The position numbers and the translations under genes were made by a program. This document shows positions 18,434-29,222 of a DNA stretch of 64,000 nucleotides, in pieces. The DNA is taken from the NCBI GenBank assembly GCA_910587835.1, contig CAJUNQ010000005.1, positions 54,175-118,174 of the forward strand, in the 5' to 3' direction. Position 1 is the first letter of the stretch, and every line of letters begins with the position of its first letter. The notes beneath the pieces were generated by a model. It was not told the origin of the DNA, did no database searches, and worked only from the letters and a program-made list of their open reading frames with translations. The stretch comes from an uncultured Oscillospiraceae bacterium (GTDB taxonomy: Bacteria; Bacillota; Clostridia; Oscillospirales; Acutalibacteraceae).

Positions 18434-19912
18434 ATGGCAAAAGCAATCATCAACGGAAGCCGCTCCAAAGGCGTCATTCACCCCAATATCTACGGCCACT
18501 TCTCCGAGCACCTGGGCCGGTGCATCTATAACGGCATTTATGTGGGCGAGGGCTCAGACATCCCCAATGTCAACGGTATGCGCACCGACGTGGTGGAGGC
18601 CCTGAAGAAAATGGGCATTCCCCTGCTGCGCTGGCCCGGGGGCTGCTTTGCCGACACCTACCACTGGCGGGACGGCATCGGCCCCAAGGAGAGCCGCAAG
18701 AAAATTGTCAACACCAACTGGGGCGGGGTGACGGAGGACAACAGCTTTGGCACCCACGAGTTTCTGGAGCTCTGCCGCCAGCTGGGATGCGAGCCCTATA
18801 TCTCCGGCAATGTGGGCAGCGGCACAGTGCAGGAGTTCTCCGACTGGGTGGAATACTGCAACATGGGCGGCCAGTCCCCCATGGCGGAGGAACGCCGCCG
18901 CAACGGCCAGGACGCCCCCTGGAACGTGAAATATTGGGGCATCGGCAACGAGGCCTGGGGCTGTGGGGGCAATATGCGGCCAGAGTTCTACGCAGACCTC
19001 TGCCGCCAATACGCAACATATATGCGCAACTACGACAGTCAGCACCAGATCTATAAGATTGCCTCTGGGGCCAATGTAGAGGACTACCGCTGGACCAAGG
19101 TGGTCATGGAGCAGGCCGGGCACTGTGTGGACGCGGTAAGCCTGCACTACTACACCCGCCCCCGCACCGCTGACTGGAACGACAAGGGCCCGGCCACCGG
19201 CTTCCCTCTCAGCGAGTATTACTCCACCCTGGCCAACACCCTTTACATGGAGGAGCTGGTGGAGAACCACAGCCGCATCATCCGGCAGTATCAGGGAGAC
19301 CGGCAGGTGGGCCTGTGCGTGGACGAGTGGGGCACTTGGTTCGACGTGGAGCCGGGCGCCAACCCGGGCTTCCTCTACCAGCAGAACACTATGCGGGACG
19401 CTTTAGTCGCGGCCATCAATCTGAATATCTTCAACAACCATTGCGACACCGTGGTCATGGCCAACATTGCCCAGCTGGTAAACGTGCTGCAAGCCGTCAT
19501 CCTCACCGAGGGGAAGAGCATGCTGCTCACCCCCACCTACCATGTGTTTGAGATGTACCAGGGCCACCAGGGAGCCAAGCAGCTGGAGAGCTACATCGGG
19601 GCAGCGCTTGCCGGCGAGGGGGAGAACCAGGTGCCCAACCTGCACCTCTCCGCCAGCGAGAGCCAGAGCGGCCTGCTGGTCACCGTGGCAAACCTGAGCG
19701 CTCAAGACAGCGCAGAGCTGGACTGCGCCCTCACGGGCCTGGGCAAGGTAAGCCAGATTCAGGGCCGGGTGCTCACCGGCGAGCCCGGCGCGTTCAACGA
19801 CTTTGGCTCTGAGGAAGCTGTGAAGCCCAGCCCCCTGGCTGCTGAGCTGACCGAAGACGGCTTCAAGGCCACACTGCCCGCCTGCTCGGTGGCGGCGTTT
19901 ACCCTGAGATGA
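18434..19912 (+). CDS. Alpha-L-arabinofuranosidase, GH51
   Basis: Start taken at the ATG at 18434, just after CGGAGG; the in-frame upstream extension would translate through the dyad at 18358. The 492 residues match GH51 in length. Acid/base is E173 in [11 protein letters not shown] and the nucleophile is E298 in CVDEWGTW. It removes alpha-L-arabinose from arabinan or arabinoxylan oligosaccharides, in the cytoplasm since no signal peptide is present. Its stop overlaps the next small gene by four bases (ATGA). Confidence 0.93.
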   Translation: MAKAIINGSRSKGVIHPNIYGHFSEHLGRCIYNGIYVGEGSDIPNVNGMRTDVVEALKKMGIPLLRWPGGCFADTYHWRDGIGPKESRKKIVNTNWGGVTEDNSFGTHEFLELCRQLGCEPYISGNVGSGTVQEFSDWVEYCNMGGQSPMAEERRRNGQDAPWNVKYWGIGNEAWGCGGNMRPEFYADLCRQYATYMRNYDSQHQIYKIASGANVEDYRWTKVVMEQAGHCVDAVSLHYYTRPRTADWNDKGPATGFPLSEYYSTLANTLYMEELVENHSRIIRQYQGDRQVGLCVDEWGTWFDVEPGANPGFLYQQNTMRDALVAAINLNIFNNHCDTVVMANIAQLVNVLQAVILTEGKSMLLTPTYHVFEMYQGHQGAKQLESYIGAALAGEGENQVPNLHLSASESQSGLLVTVANLSAQDSAELDCALTGLGKVSQIQGRVLTGEPGAFNDFGSEEAVKPSPLAAELTEDGFKATLPACSVAAFTLR

Positions 19913-20178
19913 ACCGCCCCGCCTGCAAACGCTGCCTCCTGCACGAGCTGGACGGCGAATACTTCCGGTCCATCTATCAGTACATTGCCAGCATCCCCAG
20001 CGAGCAGAAGACCCCGCCGGAGGAGTACGCCCGCCGCCTGGCTCTGTGCCGGGCCTGCGAAAGCCTGCAAAACGGCATGTGCGCCCAGTGCGGCTGCTTT
20101 GTGGAGGTGAGAGCGGCCAAGCAGGTCCAACACTGCCCCACAGGCCGCTGGACCGGAGACTCAAGGAAACGCACATAA
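19909..20178 (+). CDS. Small cysteine-rich protein, DUF6171-like
   Basis: An 89-residue protein translationally coupled to GH51 through ATGA. Six cysteines, C6, C9, C47, C50, C58 and C61, plus C63 and C76, suggest one or two zinc-finger-like or iron-sulphur sites. The pattern resembles the DUF6171 family of unknown function. Why it is coupled to an arabinofuranosidase is unclear. The 3' end runs to the start of the palindrome at 20178. Confidence 0.7.
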   Translation: MNRPACKRCLLHELDGEYFRSIYQYIASIPSEQKTPPEEYARRLALCRACESLQNGMCAQCGCFVEVRAAKQVQHCPTGRWTGDSRKRT

Positions 20179-20199
20179 AAATCGGTATCTACCGATTTT
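20178..20199. repeat. Perfect palindrome after the DUF6171 gene
   Basis: AAAATCGGTA and TACCGATTTT are separated by two bases. The core matches the left part of the dyad at 18358-18387. Too few T follow for a classical plus-strand terminator. Confidence 0.6.
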
Positions 20200-20260
20200 C
20201 ATGCTGGGCGGCGCAGCCTGGTCCCCAAAAAGGAAGAACTCCTCTTTTGACTGCGTTCAC

Positions 20261-20302
20261 AAAAAAGAAGCAGACACACTTCTGTGTGCCTGCTTCTTTT
20301 TT
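20261..20302. terminator. Bidirectional terminator between convergent genes
   Basis: AAAAAAGAAGCAG and CTGCTTCTTTTTT with an inner ACAC/GTGT stem form a symmetric hairpin with A and T tails. It can stop both the GH51 unit and the minus-strand aldo/keto reductase. Confidence 0.88.
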
Positions 20303-20323
20303 GCTCAGGACTGGGTCCGGGGC

Positions 20324-22120
<1,797 letters not shown>

Positions 22121-22171
22121 GATTTGTGCAAAACTTGGTGGGTATTCTGCCGGTTTTTCCATAAATACCCC

Positions 22172-22200
22172 TTGCAAAAATAGTCAACCTGTGGTACACT
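22172..22200 (+). promoter_or_regulatory. Promoter between the two recombination sites
   Basis: TTGCAA at 22172-22177, 17-base spacer, then TACACT at 22195-22200 with an extended -10 TG at 22192-22193. It points toward the surface-protein gene at 22425. The sequence around it also weakly resembles the flanking sites (CTTGCAAAAAT, GTACACTT, AAGGTGCT), so it may derive from a third, decayed copy. Confidence 0.55.
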
Positions 22201-22216
22201 TAAGGTGCTTTCAAGC

Positions 22217-22258
22217 AGACGGGCTCTCTTGCAAAAAAGTACACTTTTTTGTAAGGTG
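22217..22258 (+). repeat. Candidate recombination site 2 (core AC)
   Basis: Same 42-base repeat as at 22079-22120, with arms at 22229-22240 and 22243-22254, differing only in the central dinucleotide: AC at 22241-22242 instead of GT. Because GT and AC are reverse complements, a serine recombinase would see the two sites as inverted. Confidence 0.7.
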
Positions 22259-22424
22259 CTCACAAGGCGAGGAGGCGCGTTCTGCGAGGGGGCAGCGGCA
22301 GATACGGCGGTATCTTGTAGAGAGGGGGAAAGCGGGACACAAGCGATAGTGCCGCTATCGGCGGGCCTCAACGCCAGAACTTACAAAAAAGCAAGTATAA
22401 ACACAAGAAGGAGGCTTTTTCGCA
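22259..22424 (+). promoter_or_regulatory. Structured leader of the surface-protein gene
   Basis: No ORF is credible here. Two small stems occur: AGATAC/GTATCT with a GGCG loop (22300-22315) and CGATAG/CTATCG (22344-22360). The ribosome site AGGAGG lies about ten bases before the ATG at 22425. Confidence 0.4.
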
Positions 22425-25400
22425 ATGAAAAAGAGGTTTTTTGCCGGAATTCTGGCCTTGTGCATGCTGCTCACCATGCTGCCCATGGCGGCGTTTGCGG
22501 CGGAGGGAGAACAGCCAGCAACCACGGCCCCAGACAAGCCAGAGGAGATTTTCTATCTGGCTGAGGTAGACAATATTGTGGCTGCGAGCGGGTTGGATAA
22601 AAACGACACAGCCCCTTACACTTTTTCCGTTAAATTCCCTAAAGCTCCTACTATCGAAGCTGGGAAAATCATTTGGGCAAAGGTAACTTTCCCTGATACA
22701 ACCGAGAAGGCGGGCGAAAAGGTGCTCGGCATTATTCTGGCTGAGGGTCCGGCTCAGGGGACCAAAGCGTCAGATCATAACATTTTCAGCTTTAGCCTTG
22801 CTAATAAATCTCAGTTTGAGCATTGGCCCGAAGGTATAGAGCCGGCCACCACTGCAGATAAGCTCACGACCGGCGCGTACAAAATTGAGGTATTCTATGG
22901 TGATAAGCCCGCTAAAGCAGACCAAAATAGTTCCCGCGATGTGGTAGCCGATGAGAACATTTGGCCTGAGTTGCCGAAAGACCACACCCCGCTTGGAGAG
23001 GCGACCACAGTTGAGGTAACCGCCAATGATGACGCGGCTGAAAAAGAAGGCTTTTCGGTTATCCCCGTTACCACTTCGGAAACCATTCTTGGTAAGCAAT
23101 TCCCGGCAGTGACCGCTGAGAAAGATGCTTCTGGCAACTATACTCTTGCCGGTGAAGCTTTGAGTGTTACCGATAAGTGGACAGACTTCTCCTCTGTTGA
23201 AGAGCAGCAGACCGGCCACTACATCGCCCTTAAGCTGTACGACGCTCTCCATCGCCCCATTTCCATCAAGAGCGTTAGCGAGCATGATCTGGTAAAGCGG
23301 ATTCCCAACGGCGACACTCTTGTCACCCGCCTGGAAAACTACCAGAGCGGCATTGAGTGCAGAAGCACCATCCAGCTGGGCAAAGAGGGAGAGGGCCAGA
23401 AAACCATCAACCTTAACATGGATGCGCTGGTTAACTGGTTTGAGTCCGATGTAACCATCGACGACGTCAACTTCAAGGCCGACCCCTATGAGGCCAAGAA
23501 GCTGACCGAGAAATATGACAACGAGCGCGACACCCTGTGGTTCAAAGTCAACGGCCTGGACAAAACGAAAGAGTATCAGGTCAATATCGCTGGCCCCGTT
23601 TTCAACGATAGCCCGGACGTAACCACTCTGAATGATGGCGAGACTAAGAAAGACTCTTGGCTTCTCCGCCTTTCCTTGAATAATTGGAATGAGGCAACCT
23701 ACAAGAGTAATGTTAACGGCAAATACACAATTACTGTGTATGAGAAGCCCGCCGCACAGGACCAGGAGAAAGCTGGCGGGGTCCCGGGCAAGGTTGTTGC
23801 GACTGCTACCTACACCATCTCGAAGCTCACCATCGACGCCAACGGCGGCTACTTCAACCAGATTTTCGAGCATGAGGACAAGGGTGAGAAGCACTACTAC
23901 AACGTAGAGGCAACCTACACCCCCGCTCCCACTCCTGCCCCCACCGAGGAGCCTACCCCCGATCCCACTGCGGATCCCACTGCGGAGCCCACTACCGAGC
24001 CAACTGAGGAGCCCAGCCCATCTCCTGACAGCACGGAAGAGCCCGAAGCCAATAAGGAGAATGAAGAGGGCAAAGAGGAGAATTCCGGCGAGCAGCCCGC
24101 TGCACGCGAGGGTGAACCCTCCCCCAGTGCCGAGCCTACCGCCGCTCCCGCCAAAATCTCCATCTATGTGGGTGAAGACGACCTGAGTGCCATTGCGGAA
24201 GCGTCTGATAACGCCAGCCTGGACGGCATCATGACATTTGCAACCCGCAAAGACGGCGAGCAGGTAGGTCCGGAGAACGGAAAATGGATGCAGTATGTGC
24301 CTGATCAGGTACATGACCCCGTGTCCTATGAGGACACCCGCACCTTCATGCGCTGGGAGTATGCCGATGGGACTTTGAAGGCTATGACTGACGCGGCTCC
24401 CACTCCCACCCCCACCCCCGCCCCTCCCGTCATCCCCCCCATCGTAAGCATCCCCACCGCGGCCCCCACCAGTGAGCCCACTCCCGCTCCCAGCAGTGAG
24501 CCCACCAGTGAGCCCACTACCGAGCCTACCAGCCAGCCCTCCGACAAGCCCACCTCTACCCCCACCCCCACCCCCGGCGCGGTTGAAATCAAGCCTGAGG
24601 TCACTGTGGACGAGAACGGTGTGGCCAGCGCAGAGGTTGCCGGCGACCAGGCCAACCAGCTGGTAGAGGCTGCCAAGGGCGACGACGTGACCAACGTCAC
24701 CGTGAAGGTAGAGGCCCCCGAGGACAGCGCCCCCATTACCGAGGCCACTGTCGCTCTGCCCGGCCAGGCTGTAGAGCAGCTGGGCTCTGAGGCCAATGTG
24801 GACATGACCATTGACACCCCCGTGGGCAATGTCACCCTGCCCGGCAGCTCTCTCAGCTCCCTGGGCAAAGACGCGGAGAAGGTGACGGTTACCGTTGCCC
24901 AGAAGGACGACAGCACCGTTGCCATTGAGGTGAAGAAGGACGGCCAGCTGGTGGAGAAGGACCTGGAGCTGAAAGCGGAGCTTCCCGCCTCCAATAATGT
25001 TTCCAACACCACCGTGGCCGTGATTGTGGACAAGAACGGCAAAGAGACCATTGTGCCCAAGTCCGTTGCCGAAAACGGCAAGGTTACCGTTCTGCTGAAG
25101 GACGGCAGCGCCACCCTGAAGATTAAGGACAACAAGAAGACCTTCCAGGATAAGATCCCCTCCTGGGCTCAGGACAAGGTGGACTTCATGGCCAGCCGCG
25201 AGCTGATGGTTGGCAATGAGAAGGGCCTGTTCGCCCCCGATACCAAGATGAACCGGGCCATGCTGGTGCAGGTGCTCTTCAGCCTGGAGAGCAAGCCTGA
25301 CACAGGCGTTACCGACATGTTCGGCGACGTGAAGCCTGGCAAGTGGTACACCGCGGCTGTGTCCTGGGGCGCCCAGAGCGGCGTGATCGCAGGCAAGCCC

Positions 25401-25682
25401 AACGGCGACTTTGCCCCCAACGAGAACGTCACCCGCGAGACCATTGCGGTGATTCTCTACGCCTATGCCAAGCATTGCGGCATGGACACCACGGTCAACG
25501 GCAGCATCAGCGGCTTTGGCGACGCCTCTAAGGTCAGCGGCTGGGCCAAGAACGCCATGAACTGGGCCATTGGCGCTGGGGTTATCTCCGGCGACGGCAA
25601 GAACCTGAACCCCAAGGGCGAGGCCAGCCGTGCCGAGGTTGCCACCATGATCACCGGCTTCATCAAGACGATGACCAAGTAA
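22425..25682 (+). CDS. Large secreted surface protein with C-terminal SLH domains
   Basis: A 1,085-residue protein with a signal peptide (basic start, hydrophobic core, AFA-AEG cleavage near residue 25). An unrecognised N-terminal region of about 470 residues follows, then two Pro/Thr/Glu-rich spacers (about 497-545 and 657-717), a beta-rich region, and a C-terminal segment from about 910 with three SLH-type motifs (FMASRELMVG, AVSWGAQSGVIAG, MNWAIGAGVISG) that bind cell-wall polymer. It would be displayed on the cell surface. The N-terminal portion appears lower in GC and different in codon use from its own C-terminus and neighbours, suggesting a mosaic. Two terminators follow. Expression may be switched by the upstream invertible promoter. 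Confidence 0.9.
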   Translation: MKKRFFAGILALCMLLTMLPMAAFAAEGEQPATTAPDKPEEIFYLAEVDNIVAASGLDKNDTAPYTFSVKFPKAPTIEAGKIIWAKVTFPDTTEKAGEKVLGIILAEGPAQGTKASDHNIFSFSLANKSQFEHWPEGIEPATTADKLTTGAYKIEVFYGDKPAKADQNSSRDVVADENIWPELPKDHTPLGEATTVEVTANDDAAEKEGFSVIPVTTSETILGKQFPAVTAEKDASGNYTLAGEALSVTDKWTDFSSVEEQQTGHYIALKLYDALHRPISIKSVSEHDLVKRIPNGDTLVTRLENYQSGIECRSTIQLGKEGEGQKTINLNMDALVNWFESDVTIDDVNFKADPYEAKKLTEKYDNERDTLWFKVNGLDKTKEYQVNIAGPVFNDSPDVTTLNDGETKKDSWLLRLSLNNWNEATYKSNVNGKYTITVYEKPAAQDQEKAGGVPGKVVATATYTISKLTIDANGGYFNQIFEHEDKGEKHYYNVEATYTPAPTPAPTEEPTPDPTADPTAEPTTEPTEEPSPSPDSTEEPEANKENEEGKEENSGEQPAAREGEPSPSAEPTAAPAKISIYVGEDDLSAIAEASDNASLDGIMTFATRKDGEQVGPENGKWMQYVPDQVHDPVSYEDTRTFMRWEYADGTLKAMTDAAPTPTPTPAPPVIPPIVSIPTAAPTSEPTPAPSSEPTSEPTTEPTSQPSDKPTSTPTPTPGAVEIKPEVTVDENGVASAEVAGDQANQLVEAAKGDDVTNVTVKVEAPEDSAPITEATVALPGQAVEQLGSEANVDMTIDTPVGNVTLPGSSLSSLGKDAEKVTVTVAQKDDSTVAIEVKKDGQLVEKDLELKAELPASNNVSNTTVAVIVDKNGKETIVPKSVAENGKVTVLLKDGSATLKIKDNKKTFQDKIPSWAQDKVDFMASRELMVGNEKGLFAPDTKMNRAMLVQVLFSLESKPDTGVTDMFGDVKPGKWYTAAVSWGAQSGVIAGKPNGDFAPNENVTRETIAVILYAYAKHCGMDTTVNGSISGFGDASKVSGWAKNAMNWAIGAGVISGDGKNLNPKGEASRAEVATMITGFIKTMTK

Positions 25683-25698
25683 AAACCGATTAAAAGCT

Positions 25699-25717
25699 AA
25701 GCGGTTTCCCGCTTTTT
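25699..25717 (+). terminator. Terminator 1 after surface protein
   Basis: AAGCGG/CCGCTT stem with a TTTC loop and a T5 tail. Confidence 0.7.
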
Positions 25718-25732
25718 GAAAACCCCCTTTCC

Positions 25733-25771
25733 GCAGGCAGGCGGCGCGTTGCGCTGTCTGTCTGCTTTTTT
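25733..25771 (+). terminator. Terminator 2 after surface protein
   Basis: A 15-bp stem with G-U pairs (GCAGGCAGGCGGCGC with GCGCTGTCTGTCTGC) and GTT loop, followed by T6. This tandem arrangement insulates the surface-protein gene from the next operon. Confidence 0.88.
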
Positions 25772-25891
25772 GCGGCATTCCTCCCTCCCGGGCAGGGCCG
25801 GGGGAGGTTTCCACTTCATTTCAAAAAAATGTGGAAAAATTCCCCAAGCCGTGATAGAATAGATTTGATATTGTCATCAGGAGGCTTCCCC

Positions 25892-26728
25892 ATGGAAAAA
25901 ACCCTCTATGTCAGCGACCTGGACGGCACCCTGCTGAACCGGCAGAGCCGCCTGCCCCCCTTCACCCAGCAGGCCCTGAACCGGCTGCTGGAAAAGGGGA
26001 TGCTCTTCACCTTTGCCACGGCCCGGTCCTGGCACTCGGCCCATGTGGCGGCCCAGGGCCTCTCTCCCTCCCTGCCCTGGATTATCCACAACGGCGCGGC
26101 CTTTGCCAACGGCAAGACCGGTGTGAGAACAGGCGAGGTCTTCTTCACCTACCCCCAGCGAAAGAAAATTCTGGACAGCTGCGTCCGGCGGCAGCTCTGG
26201 CCCCTTGTCTACAGCGTGCGGCAGGGGGAGGAGAAGGTGTTCTACCTGAAGGACGCCCCCCTGCATGAGGGGATGAAGCACTACATCGACAGCCGTCCCG
26301 GAGACCCCCGGCTGGCCCCGGTGGCCGGCCTGGAGGAGCTGCTTCAGGGCGGGACCTATTATTTCACGTTTATTCACACCAAAGAGGCCCTTGCCCCTCT
26401 CTGGGAGGAGCTGAAGGACCTGCCCTGGCTGAACCTGACCTTTCAGCAGGAGCTCTACCGGCAGGAGTATTGGCTTGAGATCACCTCAGAGCAGGCCACC
26501 AAGGCCCAGGCGGCCCTCCGGCTGAAGCAGGAGCTGGGCTGCACCCGGCTGGTTGCCTTTGGAGACGCCATGAACGACCTGCCCCTGTTTCAGGCAGCGG
26601 AGGAGAGCTATGCCACGGCCAACGCCATGCCCCAGGTAAAGGCAGCGGCCACAGCAGTCATTGGCAGCAATGAGGAGGACGGGGTAGCCCGGTTCCTTCT
26701 GGAACGATTTGGGGAGGTGCTGGTATGA
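25892..26728 (+). CDS. HAD-superfamily Cof-type phosphatase
   Basis: Start at ATG 25892 after CAGGAGG. The 278 residues show HAD motif I SDLDGTLLNRQS near the N-terminus, a Cof/IIB-type cap in the middle and the motif III/IV segment VAFGDAMNDLPLF. These cytosolic enzymes remove phosphate from sugar phosphates, flavin or nucleotide intermediates; the substrate is not predictable. It is the first gene of a four-gene operon, overlapping the next by four bases. Confidence 0.9.
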   Translation: MEKTLYVSDLDGTLLNRQSRLPPFTQQALNRLLEKGMLFTFATARSWHSAHVAAQGLSPSLPWIIHNGAAFANGKTGVRTGEVFFTYPQRKKILDSCVRRQLWPLVYSVRQGEEKVFYLKDAPLHEGMKHYIDSRPGDPRLAPVAGLEELLQGGTYYFTFIHTKEALAPLWEELKDLPWLNLTFQQELYRQEYWLEITSEQATKAQAALRLKQELGCTRLVAFGDAMNDLPLFQAAEESYATANAMPQVKAAATAVIGSNEEDGVARFLLERFGEVLV

Positions 26729-27381
26729 AGGGAATCATCAATTTGCTCCGGGTGCTTCTCATCGGCGTCTGGGGCCTGGCGCTGACAGTCTGCGTCAGCC
26801 TGTATTTTGACGCCCACAGCCCCCGGCAGCTGCCAGGAGGCCATGCCCCCTGGACTGTGGCGGACAGCGCCATGGAGCCCAGCTACTGCAAGGGCGACCT
26901 GGCTATTCTGAATATGAAGCAGGCCGCAAAGCCCGGGGACGCGGTGCTGGTGAAGGGAGAAGCCGGCCCGCTGTTCCGGCGGATTATCGGCGTCACCGAG
27001 GACCAGTACATCTTTAAGGGCGATGGAGGGGAGGAGAGCTTTCTGGCCGGGCCCCAGGCTGTCACAGGGGTCTGCGTCGCCTACCTGCCCGGCTGTGGGG
27101 CAGCGGCGGCGTTTTTATACAGCCTGCCGGGCATTCTCCTGGTGGCCGCTGTGGGGCTGACATTGATCATTCTCCCCGGGAGGCTGAGCAGAGACAAGAG
27201 GGTTGCCCCTGCTCAGCCGGTTCAGCCAGCCGCCAGCCCGGAGAGGGCTCCCAGAGCCCAGAGGCCCCAGAGGGCTGTCCCCCGGTCCCAACCGGTAGAG
27301 AGGCCCCGCCGGGCCGGGGAGGCTGAACCGCCGGGCCAGGTCCAGAGGAGCAGCCGGGGCGGCTATAAGCCCCGGCACTGA
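26725..27381 (+). CDS. Degenerate signal-peptidase-I-like membrane protein
   Basis: A 218-residue protein coupled by ATGA to the HAD gene. It has an N-terminal membrane anchor (residues 4-26), an S26-like region, a second hydrophobic segment (about 131-152) and a long basic Pro/Arg/Gln-rich tail. The family motif SMEP, whose serine is the nucleophile, reads AMEP here (VADSAMEPSYCKGD), and the lysine of KRVIG or histidine of HRI is arginine in FRRIIGV. Both catalytic positions therefore look lost. It may be a non-proteolytic scaffold or a peptidase using the adjacent serine. Family membership is clear in the core; function is not. Confidence 0.72.
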   Translation: MKGIINLLRVLLIGVWGLALTVCVSLYFDAHSPRQLPGGHAPWTVADSAMEPSYCKGDLAILNMKQAAKPGDAVLVKGEAGPLFRRIIGVTEDQYIFKGDGGEESFLAGPQAVTGVCVAYLPGCGAAAAFLYSLPGILLVAAVGLTLIILPGRLSRDKRVAPAQPVQPAASPERAPRAQRPQRAVPRSQPVERPRRAGEAEPPGQVQRSSRGGYKPRH

Positions 27382-27394
27382 GAAGGGAGGCCCC

Positions 27395-28129
27395 ATGCCA
27401 GAATACCCAAAGAAATATAAAAAAGAATCCGACTGCTCCTATACTCTGGGTCCCTTTCCCACCTTCGAGCTGCTGAAAAGCCGCCCGAACGCTGTCCGGG
27501 CCGTATACTACCGGGAGGACTTCCGGGAAAAGGACAAGCTGCTGGCCCTGTGCCGCACCCTGGCTATACCCTGCCAGTGCTCCTCCAAGGCCTTGGAGCG
27601 CATCTCGCAAAAGGAAATCTGCTATGCCGCCGCCGTGTTTGAAAAATACCCCGGCCGGCTGCGGCCCCAGGCTCCCCACGCGGCTCTGGTCTGTCCCGGG
27701 GACATGGGGAACCTGGGGACCATTCAGCGCACTCTGCTGGGCTTTGGCCTCAGGGACCTGGCCATTGTAGGCGGCGGCGCGGACCGGTGGAACCCCAAAG
27801 CCATCCGGGCCTCCATGGGCGCGGCCTTCCGGCTTGAGGTGGAGGAGTTCCCGGACTTCCCCGCCTATCTGAACGCCTATGGGCAGGGGCGGGATATCTT
27901 TCCCTTTATGCTGGACGGGGGACAGGTGCTCACCCCGGAGAGCTGTCCCCTGTCCGGCTGTTATACCCTGGTGTTTGGCAACGAGGCCACCGGCCTGCCC
28001 CCCGAGTACCGGCAATACGGCCAGAGCCTGTTTATTGCCCAGAGCAGGGAGGTGGATTCTCTGAATCTGGCAGTGGCGGTGGCAGTGGGGGTCTGGGTCT
28101 TCACCACAAGAAACGGAGGAATACAATGA
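27395..28129 (+). CDS. SpoU/TrmH-family RNA 2'-O-ribose methyltransferase
   Basis: A 244-residue SPOUT enzyme. Motif 1 is NLGTIQRT at about 106-113, motif 2 is FGNEATGLP at about 194-202 and motif 3 SLNLAVAVAVG near 222-232. The trefoil knot built from these binds S-adenosylmethionine, and the enzyme methylates a ribose in rRNA or tRNA. The N-terminal 90 residues form an L30e-like substrate-binding domain. It is 13 bases after the signal-peptidase-like gene and overlaps the metallophosphoesterase by four bases. Confidence 0.9.
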   Translation: MPEYPKKYKKESDCSYTLGPFPTFELLKSRPNAVRAVYYREDFREKDKLLALCRTLAIPCQCSSKALERISQKEICYAAAVFEKYPGRLRPQAPHAALVCPGDMGNLGTIQRTLLGFGLRDLAIVGGGADRWNPKAIRASMGAAFRLEVEEFPDFPAYLNAYGQGRDIFPFMLDGGQVLTPESCPLSGCYTLVFGNEATGLPPEYRQYGQSLFIAQSREVDSLNLAVAVAVGVWVFTTRNGGIQ

Positions 28130-29058
28130 GCGGTTCACCTTTGGCGGCAGTGTTTGCCGACGTCCACGGCAACTACCTGGCCCTGCAGGCCTGCCTGGAG
28201 CTGGCCCGGGCCAGAGGGGCCCGGCAGTACCTCTTTTTGGGCGACTACATCACGGACCACGCCTACCCCCAGCGGGTGATGGAGCTGCTGTATGAGGCCC
28301 GGGAGCGGCATTCCTGCATTTTTATCCGGGGGAACCGGGAGGAGTACATGACCGGCTACCGCAGGCGCGGAGGCTGTCAGCCGGACGGAACCCCCTGGCG
28401 GGACAGCTCGGCCCAGGGTGCGCTGCTGTCCTGCTATGAGAATCTGACGGCAAAGGATCTCGACTGGTTTGAGAGCCTGCCCATCTACAGCGAATGGCGT
28501 CCCCAGGGCGCGCCGCCGGTGGCCCTGTGCCATGGGGCGCCCTCCCATGTGCGGGGGGTCATGCGGGGGGACCCGGACTTCTACCAGGAGCTGGCGGGGC
28601 TGGGCCCGGACCTGCTGCTGAAGGGCCACAACCACAAGTGGTTCAGCCTGACATATAAGGGCAAGCGGGTGGTGTGCGCCGGGTCGGTGGGCAACCCCAT
28701 CACCCGCCGTACCAGGCCCGGAGGACAGGAGGTCACCGAGCTGGCAAAGGTGGCTCAGATGCTTTTCCTCCGCCTGGAGCAGGGCCGCTGGAAGCCGGAG
28801 CTTGTCCGGGTCCCCTACGACTGGCAGGGTGCGCTGAACAACCTGAAGACCTCGGGGCTGTGGCAGCGGGCGGCAGTGTGGGCGGCGCTGCTGCGGCATA
28901 ATACCTTGACAGGGACCGACCCCTGCGGCGCTGTGCCCAGCCGGGCGGCGGAGCTGTACCGGCAGGAGACCGGCACAGAGGCCCCCTGGCCCCAGGTGCC
29001 GGAGGAATACTGGCAGAGAGCGGCAGAGGAGTTCGGCATTGACCTGGCGTGGAGCTAG
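28126..29058 (+). CDS. Calcineurin-like metallophosphoesterase
   Basis: A 310-residue protein with all metal ligands of the family: D12 and H14 in ADVHGN, D40 in LGDY, N70 in RGNREE, H136 in LCHG, and H168/H170 in KGHNH. Such enzymes hydrolyse phosphodiesters or phosphoproteins with a two-metal centre. The C-terminal 80 residues are an extra helical region. It is the last gene of the operon. Its TAG stop (29056-29058) coincides with the left end of the MITE-like element, so the element may have supplied the present stop. Confidence 0.87.
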   Translation: MSGSPLAAVFADVHGNYLALQACLELARARGARQYLFLGDYITDHAYPQRVMELLYEARERHSCIFIRGNREEYMTGYRRRGGCQPDGTPWRDSSAQGALLSCYENLTAKDLDWFESLPIYSEWRPQGAPPVALCHGAPSHVRGVMRGDPDFYQELAGLGPDLLLKGHNHKWFSLTYKGKRVVCAGSVGNPITRRTRPGGQEVTELAKVAQMLFLRLEQGRWKPELVRVPYDWQGALNNLKTSGLWQRAAVWAALLRHNTLTGTDPCGAVPSRAAELYRQETGTEAPWPQVPEEYWQRAAEEFGIDLAWS

Positions 29059-29222
29059 GGCGTGTTCACACAAGCGTTCGTGCGCGTCTTTTTGGCAGTT
29101 TTTTGCCATCTTCTGCGCCAAAAATTCTTGAAGTACGCCAGTACATCTGCGAATTTTTGACTTGAATCTGCCAAAAAACTGCTCAAAAATCCGCACACTC
29201 AGCTTATGTGAACACGCCCTAG
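29055..29222. mobile_element. 168-bp MITE-like element
   Basis: The ends CTAGGGCGTGTTCACA and TGTGAACACGCCCTAG are perfect inverted repeats that extend five further bases with one mismatch. The element is flanked by a TA (or CTAG) duplication, as for IS630/Tc1-mariner-type insertion. The interior is AT-rich, non-coding and itself partly palindromic (CAGTTTTTTGCC... with ...GCCAAAAAACTG). It carries no transposase. It shares interior blocks with the element at the right edge of the window. Confidence 0.75.

Noticed and set aside
22770..25814. Long minus-strand open frame (1,014 codons) opposite the SLH gene
   Set aside because: High-GC shadow with Gly/His/Leu-rich low-complexity translation and no ribosome site; the plus strand has signal peptide and SLH motifs.
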